From: Candidozyma auris
Lineage: Eukaryota > Ascomycota > Pichiomycetes > Serinales > Metschnikowiaceae
Assembly (NCBI RefSeq): GCF_003013715.1
Contig: NC_072814.1
Span: 1,116,001 to 1,180,000, forward strand
Length of the DNA: 64,000 nt
Direction of reading: 5' to 3'
The notes under the pieces are model-generated. The model ran no database searches. It saw only the letters and a program-made list of their open reading frames with translations, and was not told where the DNA came from. The position numbers and the translations under genes were made by a program. Positions 38,201-46,593 of this stretch are shown piece by piece; position 1 is the stretch's first letter, and every line of letters starts with the position of its first letter.

Positions 38201-39914
38201 CTCGTCTTATAAAATAAGAATCGTAGGCCGTCAGCTGAGAAGGGGTCAAGGCCACTAGGGTTGGGCGATAGCAGTTTTGGCTACACATGTGCTGTGGATC
38301 TTAATTACGGTTATCGTCCGACGGTGTGCTAAGCGAATAAGTGTAGTCGTTCGATGGCAGCCATTTGATGGGAGCTGCCCAGAGTGCGAAGCATGGGTAG
38401 ATGGATCTCGCAGCAACGTCGAGGCCACCATTGGGCGTTAGCCCAGATTAGCGTTGGATGATTCAACGCTGCCGATACGAGACGGTGGGCCCAGGGGCAC
38501 GGCTATGCGGTAGTGGGACCGGAGTGACCGAGGTGTAATGGGTTCGTTGAGCAAAGGGGGTTGCGTAATGGGGTTGCGTAATGGGGTTGCGTAATGGGGT
38601 TGCGTACTGGATGGGTTGTATACGAACTGTGGGTGCGACCTTCTTGGGGCGAGCGCACCGGTGACGTAGCTAGCTGGTGATGATGTTCTTGAGCAGGGGT
38701 TTCTCTGTGTAAAGTGAATCTCGGGGAACTAGCCTCGGGTCTCCGAGGAGCACGGTGGCGTCACTTAATGCTTTGCTTTGAGTTTTGCGTCTAAAGTGCC
38801 TGGACCATTTTGCACCTGAGGTGCGAGGAAAGTTATCCTTTGCGAATTTTTTCCACAAGTGAGACGCTGGGGGTCTAGTGGGCTTGCTGAAAATTCACCA
38901 CAATGCCGTTCAGCAATACCGACTGGACCAAATCGACAGGTATGTTCACACCGCTATTCATTTAGCGGGATATGTATGCATTTTTGGCCAAGCTGCAGTG
39001 TGCTTTAGTGGCATCCAGCGAGGAGATGAGATGACCTCTCAGGAAAGATAAGTGAGAGTGGGCCAGAGCAAGCACAAACACCACTCACTCGCACAAAATT
39101 GCCTGGACAGCAACTTGGTCCTGCTGATTAAAAAACGACGTTGGCTACGGCTACGCAAATTACACCCTTTTGTGGACTGAAGCATGAGTCGATTTTGCTA
39201 GAATTCGCCTCCACAGCGGTGGTAGGTACTTGAGTGAGCAAAGGAAAATTATGGCTCTCTTTTCGCTTTTTGCCTCACCGTACTCTAAATCGTGATGGGT
39301 TTTTCCAGCGCTTTTTTTGCAACCACTGGTTTGCACAGAGGCGCCTCGGCGCACAAAATCTCCTTGTCTACATCTTAGGTTGCAAAAGCGCATCTCAGGA
39401 GCTTCTTTTTTAGTCCCATAAGAAAGGAAAAAAAAAAAAGGTCTGAGGAAAATCTCTCTTTCAATTCCGTTGTGCTTCCTCCTTGATGTCACCCGCTTTG
39501 CCCATTTTGCGTTCGCGGTTCCTTTTGTGACATGTGTGGCGGGTAAAGCACTTTTTTTTTTTCTTCTTTTCTTTTGGTGTTTTTTTGGTGTTTTGTGCAC
39601 AGAGGCCGATGTACTGAAACACGGCTTTTGTGCCACTTGGGGCGGCTCATTTTTTTTTTTACCCTTTTTTTTGCTGGCTAATGTACAAGTCTCTTGTGGC
39701 GTTTGCTGGCATACGGTAGTGGATAGCCCATTTAAAGGTGCCCTGTAAACAGAGCCATTGCATAATCTTAATTGCCTGATTTTTTCAAATTCGGCGTTGC
39801 GGCTCCCGCCCAAGTGGGCCTTAGGGAGATGAAGCTGTCTTTATCCTTTCACGTACTATCTACAACAACAGTCAATTCTAGGTATTAATTATCTATTATC
39901 CAATCTTTGTATTC
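38201..39914. promoter_or_regulatory. Distal upstream region of the Zn2Cys6 gene / STL1 3' flank
   Basis: A 1.7-kb gene-free stretch. It holds a 13-bp tandem array (38557-38607), two adjacent perfect hairpins (38432-38470), exact recurrent-motif copies at 39315-39324 and 39378-39387, and many T8-T11 tracts from 39550 to 39670. The 217-codon minus-strand frame at 39160-39813 comes from Lys codons in these T tracts and is not a gene. Confidence 0.5.
38557..38607. repeat. 13-bp tandem repeat, about 3.9 copies
   Basis: The unit is GGGGTTGCGTAAT, perfect in copies 1-3 and diverging at the end of copy 4. Each unit contains GGTTGCG, close to the reverse form of the recurrent motif (GGYTGCRAAA). Confidence 0.9.
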
Positions 39915-41615
39915 TTAGACTTGGTTGGCAGCCTTCTCAGTAGACATCACACCCTCCTCTGGCTTGTCAGAAGAGGAAGACAACACATCCTCCTTAACAT
40001 CGAAGTTCTCCTTCTCAAACTCCTCGTCGAACAAGCCAAGCTGCTGGCCTTGTTCCTCGATCTCCTTGAGCGAGAGCTTTGGCAAGGTAGCAGCAACTCT
40101 CCATGGCTGGCGGCCGTCGGTGTGAGCCTTGGCGAAGATGATGTCAATTTCCTCCAAAGTTCTACCGGCAGTCTCTGGGTAGAAGAAGAAAATCACTGGC
40201 ACAAACAAGTAGTTCATCAAGGCGAAGAAAAGATAGGCACCCCATGCAGATCTGTCCATGAAAACTGGAGTAAACATGACAACACCGAAGTTGGTGATCC
40301 AGTTGGTACAGGTGGAGATGGCGGTAGCAACAGTTCTTGTTCTCAATGGGTTGATCTCTGGTGGGTAGATCCATGGCAATGGCAAGATGGTGAATGCAAA
40401 GAAGGTAATGAATAGGTAGATACCCACGGCAGCACCCTTAGAGTTCTCAGTGGTTGGGTTGATCAAACATGCGAAACAGATAGTGAAAGAAATACCCTGA
40501 CCCAAGGCACCAACCAAGAACAAGTTTCTTCTTCCGAAAGAATCAATCAAGAAGAAAGATGGAATGGTGGCAAGAGCGTACACGGTAGCGAAAACACCAC
40601 CAAGAATCAAAGACAATCTTCTCTTACCCTTGAAAATGTAGGTCTCGAACAACACGGTGGAGTAGTAAATAGCAGCGTTACAACCGGTAAACTGCTGGAA
40701 GAATTGGGTAGAGGCACCAAGAACCATTCTCTGGAAGTGCTGGGTCTTACCACCAGAGAACAACTCCTTGAAACCAACCTGGGCTCTGGAGAATCTGGTG
40801 ACGGAGTCCTGAATGAAAGTGAACTCGGCGTAAACCTCGTCGTGGTCGACTGGGACTCCCTTCATCTTAGACAAAACAGTCAAGGCTTCATCCTTTCTGT
40901 CCTTCGAGATCAACCATCTAGGAGACTCAGGCAAGGCCACAATACCGGTAAACAAAATGGCAGCAAAAACAATTTGGAAAGCAACAGGGAATCTCCACTG
41001 CACATCCGAGTTGATGTAAGAAAATCCAAAGTCCAACCAGTAGGCAATGAAAGTACCCACAGCGACGACGGAACCTTCCAAGTTGACCAATCTACCTCTG
41101 TTCTCAGCTCTGGACATTTCAGACTGCCACACAGGGATAGTGGCAGTGTTAAAACCGTTACCAATACCAGTGATGACACGGCCGATAACGAACTGACCGA
41201 GACCCCAGTTCTGGTGGAAAGAAGCAGTGGAAATGATAGTACCAATCACAATGATAATCGAGCCGCAGACAACCATAGGTTTACGACCAATCTTCTCACC
41301 TCTAATCAAAGTGAAGATAGCACCAAAGAAACAACCCAACTCGTAACAAGCAGTGACGGCACCCTGGATGACAGAAGCATGAGACTTCTCATGGGCGGTC
41401 AAGTCGTCGCTAAAACGAGGGTTGCTTGGATCGCTCCAACCACCAGAGTAGGTGGGTGGGAACTCTTTATTGAAGTACTCACCAGTGATGATACCAGACA
41501 TCATACCCTGGTTGTAACCGAAAAGCGAGAAACCAATGGTGGCAGTAGCGGTCACCAAGGCTCTCAAAGGTCTACCCTGGAGGCCCCAAGTGGAAGTTCT
41601 GGAGAAAAGCTTCAT
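39915..41615 (-). CDS. STL1: Glycerol/H+ symporter Stl1 (sugar-porter family)
   Basis: A 566-aa plasma-membrane transporter (yeast Stl1 569) that imports glycerol with protons, typically under osmotic stress and non-fermentable growth. Twelve membrane segments with sugar-porter signatures are seen: Pro-Glu-Ser-Pro-Arg-Trp-Leu, Gln-Gln-Phe-Thr-Gly-Cys-Asn, and Pro-Glu-Thr-Ala-Gly-Arg-Thr-Leu-Glu-Glu. Stl1-specific similarity runs end to end, including Ser-Arg-Thr-Ser-x-Trp-Gly-Leu at the start and Gln-Pro-Trp-Arg-Val-Ala with Leu-Pro-Lys-Leu-Ser-Leu near the tail; this excludes ordinary hexose carriers. The cytosolic tail is Ser/Glu-rich. Its upstream region is exceptionally long. Confidence 0.93.
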   Translation of the reverse strand: MKLFSRTSTWGLQGRPLRALVTATATIGFSLFGYNQGMMSGIITGEYFNKEFPPTYSGGWSDPSNPRFSDDLTAHEKSHASVIQGAVTACYELGCFFGAIFTLIRGEKIGRKPMVVCGSIIIVIGTIISTASFHQNWGLGQFVIGRVITGIGNGFNTATIPVWQSEMSRAENRGRLVNLEGSVVAVGTFIAYWLDFGFSYINSDVQWRFPVAFQIVFAAILFTGIVALPESPRWLISKDRKDEALTVLSKMKGVPVDHDEVYAEFTFIQDSVTRFSRAQVGFKELFSGGKTQHFQRMVLGASTQFFQQFTGCNAAIYYSTVLFETYIFKGKRRLSLILGGVFATVYALATIPSFFLIDSFGRRNLFLVGALGQGISFTICFACLINPTTENSKGAAVGIYLFITFFAFTILPLPWIYPPEINPLRTRTVATAISTCTNWITNFGVVMFTPVFMDRSAWGAYLFFALMNYLFVPVIFFFYPETAGRTLEEIDIIFAKAHTDGRQPWRVAATLPKLSLKEIEEQGQQLGLFDEEFEKENFDVKEDVLSSSSDKPEEGVMSTEKAANQV

Positions 41616-42060
41616 GATGGGGACAGTGATGGAGGAAAAAATAAGAGAGAAAAGAAGAGGGTATGGAGCGGCGGGAGGCTGGGGTATTTATACCTGGGAG
41701 GTTCTAGGTTCGCTGGGACTTCTGCTTTAGGCGGAAGGCGTAAGTATGGGGAAAGAAATGCCTAACAAAAAATAAATAGCAGAAAAAGAAATGGTGCATG
41801 GCACTGGTCCAGGTGCATCTTGGCAGCGTGATGACGTTTTATCCATGTAGGTCGCTAGCGCCGCTATAGGGGGCGTGTGCAGGAGCCGCCTTGTTGATGA
41901 GTGTCACTATGCGGTGTAGCTTTGTCTGTGTGCAGGGTCATCACAAAAAGTTTTTCCCGTGCACCTGTTGATGACAAAAGAAAAGCGTCGACGAAGCTGC
42001 CTCGGGTCCGTGGGGGCGTACAATAGGGTTATTTGTTACGGTACATACGAAGAATGCTTT
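41616..42060 (-). promoter_or_regulatory. STL1 proximal promoter
   Basis: A TATA box (TATAAATA on the minus strand, within 41684-41695) lies about 70 bp before the ATG. A CRE-like TGACGTTT (41832-41839), the type of site bound by Sko1, and a stress-element core AGGGG (41868-41872) lie about 220-260 bp upstream. Such sites fit the osmotic-stress control known for yeast STL1; function here is inferred. Confidence 0.5.
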
Positions 42061-43344
42061 TTTTTTTTTTGATTTTTTTTTCGGCTAGATCCGTAGTGGC
42101 GAGATATGCGACCCCCGCGTTCGTTGCGGAGGCATGTTGAGGGGCTAGGGTTTCAGAGCATATTTCCGATTGGAACGTACAAGGGAATAGAGTTTCATTT
42201 CGATTTTTTGTGGGCAGTTTGGCCAGATTTGAGGTGGTATAGGGTTCTGGAAATGGGTTGGTAAGACTGGTTGTGCCTGCACACAGGCAGGGGACTATCT
42301 CTTTCGATGTAAGTGGTGGGGTAGTTGCAGGAAAGGCAGTTCTGTGCAGTGCGGCACGGACAAATTTTTTCCCAATCGAACCAAGATACAGGGGCGTTTG
42401 TTCCGGGGGCCCGGCGACCCGAGGGTGGGAACCCGAGGGTGTTGCAATACCGAGGAGCCCGGGAAGAGACGAGCCCGAACACTTAAATTTCAAAGAACTA
42501 GATGCTATAATTGTTCGAGTGCCTTGACAGCAGGTTTTGACAGGCCAAGAGCACCCGATGTGTCAACAAGAAAAAAAAACAAGTGGGTGCTAAGAATTCA
42601 AGATGTCAAGGGACTATCGCGCGAAGTTCATGCCGAGGAGCTGGGTAACAAAGAGCTCACCCACAAAAGGCAGGTGGAACTGGAAGAGGAGCTAAAAGGT
42701 GAAAGTGGCCGAAAAATGGTCCGATTGATAGTGGGCAGAGAAAGCAGAAATTGGAGCTTGAGGAATCGGGAATTGGGAATCGGGAATCTGGCCTAGTGTA
42801 GTGTTTCTTAGGTACGATAGTAGGAGCTGATAAGTGAGGTTACAGTAAGGAATGAAAAAAATCTGACATGAGCAGGCTTGAGAAGCAGGCTTGAGACCCA
42901 CACAAGGGCACTGATATCCACAAGCCCAACAGATCACAATTGTGCTTGTCCAGACAATAGAACACGAAAAACAAGCACGCGGAGCAGGGGGAGCAGAAAA
43001 CCCATCAATTAACCAACCAGCAAGAGCATGGAGGTTGGTTTGCGTTTTTTTTTTTTTGGTCCTGGCTGCAAAATGTCGTCAACAATCGTCATTCAAGGTG
43101 AGCCAGACAAGCACCATCCACATGGACCAAATCGCCCCTAAAAAGAAAAGGAAGAAAACCGACAAAACCAATAAACCGAATCCAAACAACGGTCACCACG
43201 TAAGGCAAAAGGTAATAGGCAAATGCAATTGTAAGATCAGCAAAGCAGGCCCTCGCCAAAGGCAGAATTCACGCTCGCCGCTTTGGGAACCACAACCCCC
43301 GTCTACTCCCGTGCCCACGTCACCAAGCGGTCAAGAACCACAAG

Positions 43345-43519
43345 TAATGTAAAGGCCCACACAGTAATATGGAGGCAGTCTTCTAATATGGAGGTGCCTC
43401 GCTCAATATATAGGTCCTGGCAAGTAATATGGAGGCGCTTTTCTAATATGGAGGCTCTCCCAGGTAATATGGAGGCATGAGCCCGTGAAACTGGGCGCTG
43501 GTGAGCGCTAATATGGAGG
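43345..43519. repeat. Phased array of TAATATGGAGG, eight copies
   Basis: Perfect 11-bp cores start at 43365, 43384, 43425, 43444, 43465 and 43509. Degenerate copies start at 43345 and 43404. Successive starts are 20, 19, 20, 21, 19, 21 and 44 bp apart, close to two DNA turns (the last about four). Sequence between cores is not conserved, so the core rather than a whole unit is being kept. Confidence 0.9.
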
Positions 43520-43767
43520 TCCCTGGGCTGCTGGCGCTTTTCGCTCAAAACATCTAATTGACCAACGGAAGCCTTATTGCACGAAGCGCTTGTGCCTCCG
43601 AGATCCCTCCAGCTTGCTCCTCTCCTCAAATTTGGCCCTGCCTTATCGTCCTGCCTCGGCGTGCTTGTATCTACTCCGCGGGGACGGTGCTGTTTCTTTT
43701 CCTGCCACCAGGCACCGTTTTTTTCCTGGGCCTGGTCGTGGGCGCCACGCAGTGGCCACGCAGTGGG

Positions 43768-43798
<31 letters not shown>

Positions 43799-43807
43799 TG
43801 TCTGTCT
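43768..43807. repeat. Tetranucleotide microsatellite (GCCT)7(GTCT)3
   Basis: Ten perfect tandem tetramers, with a C-to-T change fixed in the last three, followed by a T-rich run. It is preceded by two tandem copies of CCACGCAGTGG at 43745-43766. Confidence 0.95.
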
Positions 43808-44458
43808 TTTTATTTTTATTTTTTTTTGTCTCGCGCCAGCTTCTCTGCCACAGCTTTAGTGGATTGTGCGTTGGCCTGGTTTGGCGCGAGGGCTCCAGAA
43901 TGCAATTGGGCCTGCTGGGGCAATTTGAGCCTGGCTTCCAGCGTCTCCCCACACCCCACACTTCTCGGCATTGTGTGATTTTCGTGGCTCCCTACACGTT
44001 TGAGGGATTTGTGGTTTAGTAGTTGGGGGCCACATGTTATGTTGGTGGGGATGGGTGGAGATGGAGGGGATCGGTGGTGGTTGCAACGTTGCTTTGCGTG
44101 TTTCTTGTACGTATTTGCTTTCCTTTTAGGAGGGTGCTTTTCCCCAACCCGTCCTACTGCCATTGTCGTAGCCCTCGTATACTTTTTTTTTGTCTTTTTC
44201 AGCCTACTTTGCACCTACTTTGTCTCACCCAGTATTCTATTACACTTACGCATCGGAGTCATGCACAGCGCTCGCTAGGCTACACTTGACCTTGTGCTCT
44301 CGTATTCCTCAAGGTCGAGAAGTACATCTCTTTAATGCCGCTTTGTGCTCTCGTTTAACTTGAGCGCTTGGACAACTGTGTCCGGCGCACGCTGCATGCC
44401 ATGCCCCACACTTTTATATATGTCTCCCAATCAATACCCTAAAATTTCACCTTACATT

Positions 44459-46219
44459 TCACCTCACAATCGTCTCAAACATGCCCACAAGACTGAAGTA
44501 GTGGCCCACAATGCCCAACACCACAAATAAGTGCCACAAGTTGTGACTCAGCCCAATGTAGTCCACCCACCAGAGCGAGAGAAAGTCTCCCCGGTAGGGC
44601 GTCCGTGTGGGTGTCGTTGGAAAATGTTTCTCGATCACCGTCATCGTCTGCGTCTCGATCGACCCGCTCGCTGACAAGGCGTTGCTGTCTCTCCTCACAT
44701 CTTCAATCTCCTGCTCGAGCTCCTCCATCTCCTCCTTGCCGGAGTTCTCAAATCCCGTCAACACGTCCAGTGGTGTATGCGTATGCTGACACAGGGTGTC
44801 CTGATCTATGATTACATCGTATCTCCATCGCTCGGGAATGAGCCCAGCGTAGAAGAGCACGCCAATCCAGTACCACAAAAACGACTTGTACGAGAGGGGC
44901 GTGTAGAAGTAAAGCGAGTTGTAGAACCCCTCGTAGTACCATTTGAAAAAGAACGTGGTGCCGCCCATCACCGCCAACCCGACAAAGAAGGCGATTCTCA
45001 AGTGCCGACACTCAGGCTTATCAAAGTAAGGCAGCCAGTTGAACGTCAAGCCGCCGAGCCCGCAGAAGATGGAAAACCCAACGAAAAAGCGAAGAAGACG
45101 TGGCATGTGGTACAACGCACAATACTCGGCGGAAATCACCGAGCACGATATGAGCGTGGTAATACCAGTGTAGTCGACACAAGCAAATCGAGACCTGATC
45201 TTCAAGTGGGCAAAGCACGAGTACGTGTGCCACAAAACAGAACTTATGAGGCACTTGGCGCTCGCAGCAAAGAACAAGTACATGATGCAATTGTCGGTTA
45301 AGGAATTGGCCTGGTAGGTAGACGTGCTAGGGAAATGAACGAATGCAAGCCATGCCACAGCGAAAAGCCCAAGCATGTGGGTCCAGATGTTTCCTGTTTC
45401 ATTGTGGTCGAAGTGAAACATCGACTTGACCATATCCCAGTGGCCCATGGTGAAACGGTACCCTTCGATGATGTACTTGTTTTCTCTCCATGCCAATGGA
45501 AGCTGGTAGTAGTGCAAGTACCCTTCCTCTGACTGCTTCAACGCCTTGTTGAAGTTAAAGAACCGTAAAGCACTTGTTACCTCGTCCTCATCAACGGCAC
45601 CCGCCTTCTGCGAAAGGTACCCGTCAATATGGGCCAACTTCTCCTCAAAATAGTGCAACGTATCTATGAGCTTATTTTGTAGCGCCTCCTTCCGCGCCAT
45701 TCCCGGGAATCCTGCTCCCAAACTGCTGCTGGCGACACTGGCGTTGTCTGTTAAATCATCTGATGCGTTGAACAAATAGTTGTACTGATCATCAAGGGTC
45801 TTGTACAAGAACTCAGCGTTTCGAAACGAGTTGAGAAGCACCAGCTCCTTTACTTTGTACAACTGCTCGTAAACCCGGTTTAAATGTGCCATGGAAACCT
45901 GACGAATCGAAGTTATCAGGCTCAACGACGCCAGACTGCCCCGACGAGATCTTCCTTCCTTTTCCGTTTCTTTCTCGCTCCCTTCATCAGTGTTTTCTTC
46001 TTCTTGCAGACTCATCACTCTAAAATAGGTTTCAAACCGCTCAATGCGTTTTTCAATCAGCGAAAGAAATATATCAAGTTTCTCTATTAAGAGTTCTTCT
46101 GTCGTAGCGAACTCTCTATCCTCTTTTGAATCACTAGAGCTCGAGAGACCCGTTGAAGCCGATGAAGCCGACCCGTCCGATCTCTCTAAGACTCTTCTCC
46201 TCAAAAGTGTCTCTGACAT
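44459..46219 (-). CDS. IZH3: PAQR-family membrane protein Izh3
   Basis: A 586-aa member of the adiponectin-receptor-like family (yeast Izh3 543), linked to zinc and sterol/ceramide homeostasis. The first 220 residues are a cytosolic, Ser/Glu-rich helical extension, characteristic of Izh3 and not of Izh1/2/4. Seven membrane segments follow. The metal-site residues are visible: Glu-Thr-Gly-Asn-Ile-Trp-Thr-His, then Ser-Ser-Val-Leu-Trp-His, and a C-terminal His-Asn-Leu-Trp-His. A charged loop of about 60 residues interrupts the last segments. GGTTGCAAAA lies 180 bp upstream. Confidence 0.92.
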   Translation of the reverse strand: MSETLLRRRVLERSDGSASSASTGLSSSSDSKEDREFATTEELLIEKLDIFLSLIEKRIERFETYFRVMSLQEEENTDEGSEKETEKEGRSRRGSLASLSLITSIRQVSMAHLNRVYEQLYKVKELVLLNSFRNAEFLYKTLDDQYNYLFNASDDLTDNASVASSSLGAGFPGMARKEALQNKLIDTLHYFEEKLAHIDGYLSQKAGAVDEDEVTSALRFFNFNKALKQSEEGYLHYYQLPLAWRENKYIIEGYRFTMGHWDMVKSMFHFDHNETGNIWTHMLGLFAVAWLAFVHFPSTSTYQANSLTDNCIMYLFFAASAKCLISSVLWHTYSCFAHLKIRSRFACVDYTGITTLISCSVISAEYCALYHMPRLLRFFVGFSIFCGLGGLTFNWLPYFDKPECRHLRIAFFVGLAVMGGTTFFFKWYYEGFYNSLYFYTPLSYKSFLWYWIGVLFYAGLIPERWRYDVIIDQDTLCQHTHTPLDVLTGFENSGKEEMEELEQEIEDVRRDSNALSASGSIETQTMTVIEKHFPTTPTRTPYRGDFLSLWWVDYIGLSHNLWHLFVVLGIVGHYFSLVGMFETIVR

Positions 46220-46593
46220 GATGAGAAAAGATCTCGTTGGAAAGAAATGAGCTTTTTGCTTAAAATGAGCTAGTGGTAATTCGGCTCGGTAAATTAGAGA
46301 CTAGCCGTCTGGCATGTGGGCCCTTGGAAAAAGAAATGTAGCCCCTAAAATTTAGCGCCTGCATGCAGAGCGATCCTTGTCCGTACACAACTACCAATGG
46401 TTGCAAAAAGAAAAAAATTACAATCTTCAGGAATACGTTATCATCGTATTAAGTTTATGCATGAATGCTATCATTAGTGATTTGATTATTGGTCCGTGAC
46501 AGACGCAACGTGAGTTGCTCTGGGTAATTTACACTGCTATCGCTCGTGCTATTCTTTTTTTTCCTTCTTGACTGAAAGCTTCATTCAGACCAC
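46220..46593. promoter_or_regulatory. IZH3 promoter / MNN4 3' flank
   Basis: Contains an exact reverse copy of the recurrent motif, GGTTGCAAAA at 46399-46408, about 180 bp before IZH3. No zinc-response element (ACCTTNAAGGT) was seen. Confidence 0.45.

Larger units (their letters stand above)
42061..44458. other. 2.4-kb gene-free region between STL1 and IZH3
   Basis: Holds T10 and T12 runs (42058-42078, 43046-43058), a GC-rich patch (42400-42480), GGCTGCAAAA at 43064-43073, a phased motif array (43345-43519), a duplicated 11-mer (43745-43766) and a tetranucleotide microsatellite (43768-43807). Several overlapping open frames exist on both strands, but they have no ATG, no homology or are frame-inconsistent with the repeats. 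It is best read as distal STL1 control sequence plus the IZH3 3' flank. Confidence 0.5.

Noticed and set aside
38557..38607. Interstitial telomere-like repeat
   Set aside because: The 13-bp unit does not match the longer telomere repeats known from Candida-type yeasts, and the region is gene-rich rather than subtelomeric.
39160..39813. 217-codon minus-strand open frame
   Set aside because: Its length comes from T-rich tracts read as Lys codons. It has no homology, no domain pattern, and overlaps two exact copies of the intergenic motif.
42029..42493. 154-codon minus-strand frame upstream of STL1
   Set aside because: It does not begin with ATG, overlaps other open frames on both strands in a GC-rich patch, and resembles no protein.
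43283..43480. Plus-strand frame reading through the TAATATGGAGG array
   Set aside because: The array spacing (19-21 bp) is not a multiple of three, so copies fall in different frames; this is a DNA-level repeat.
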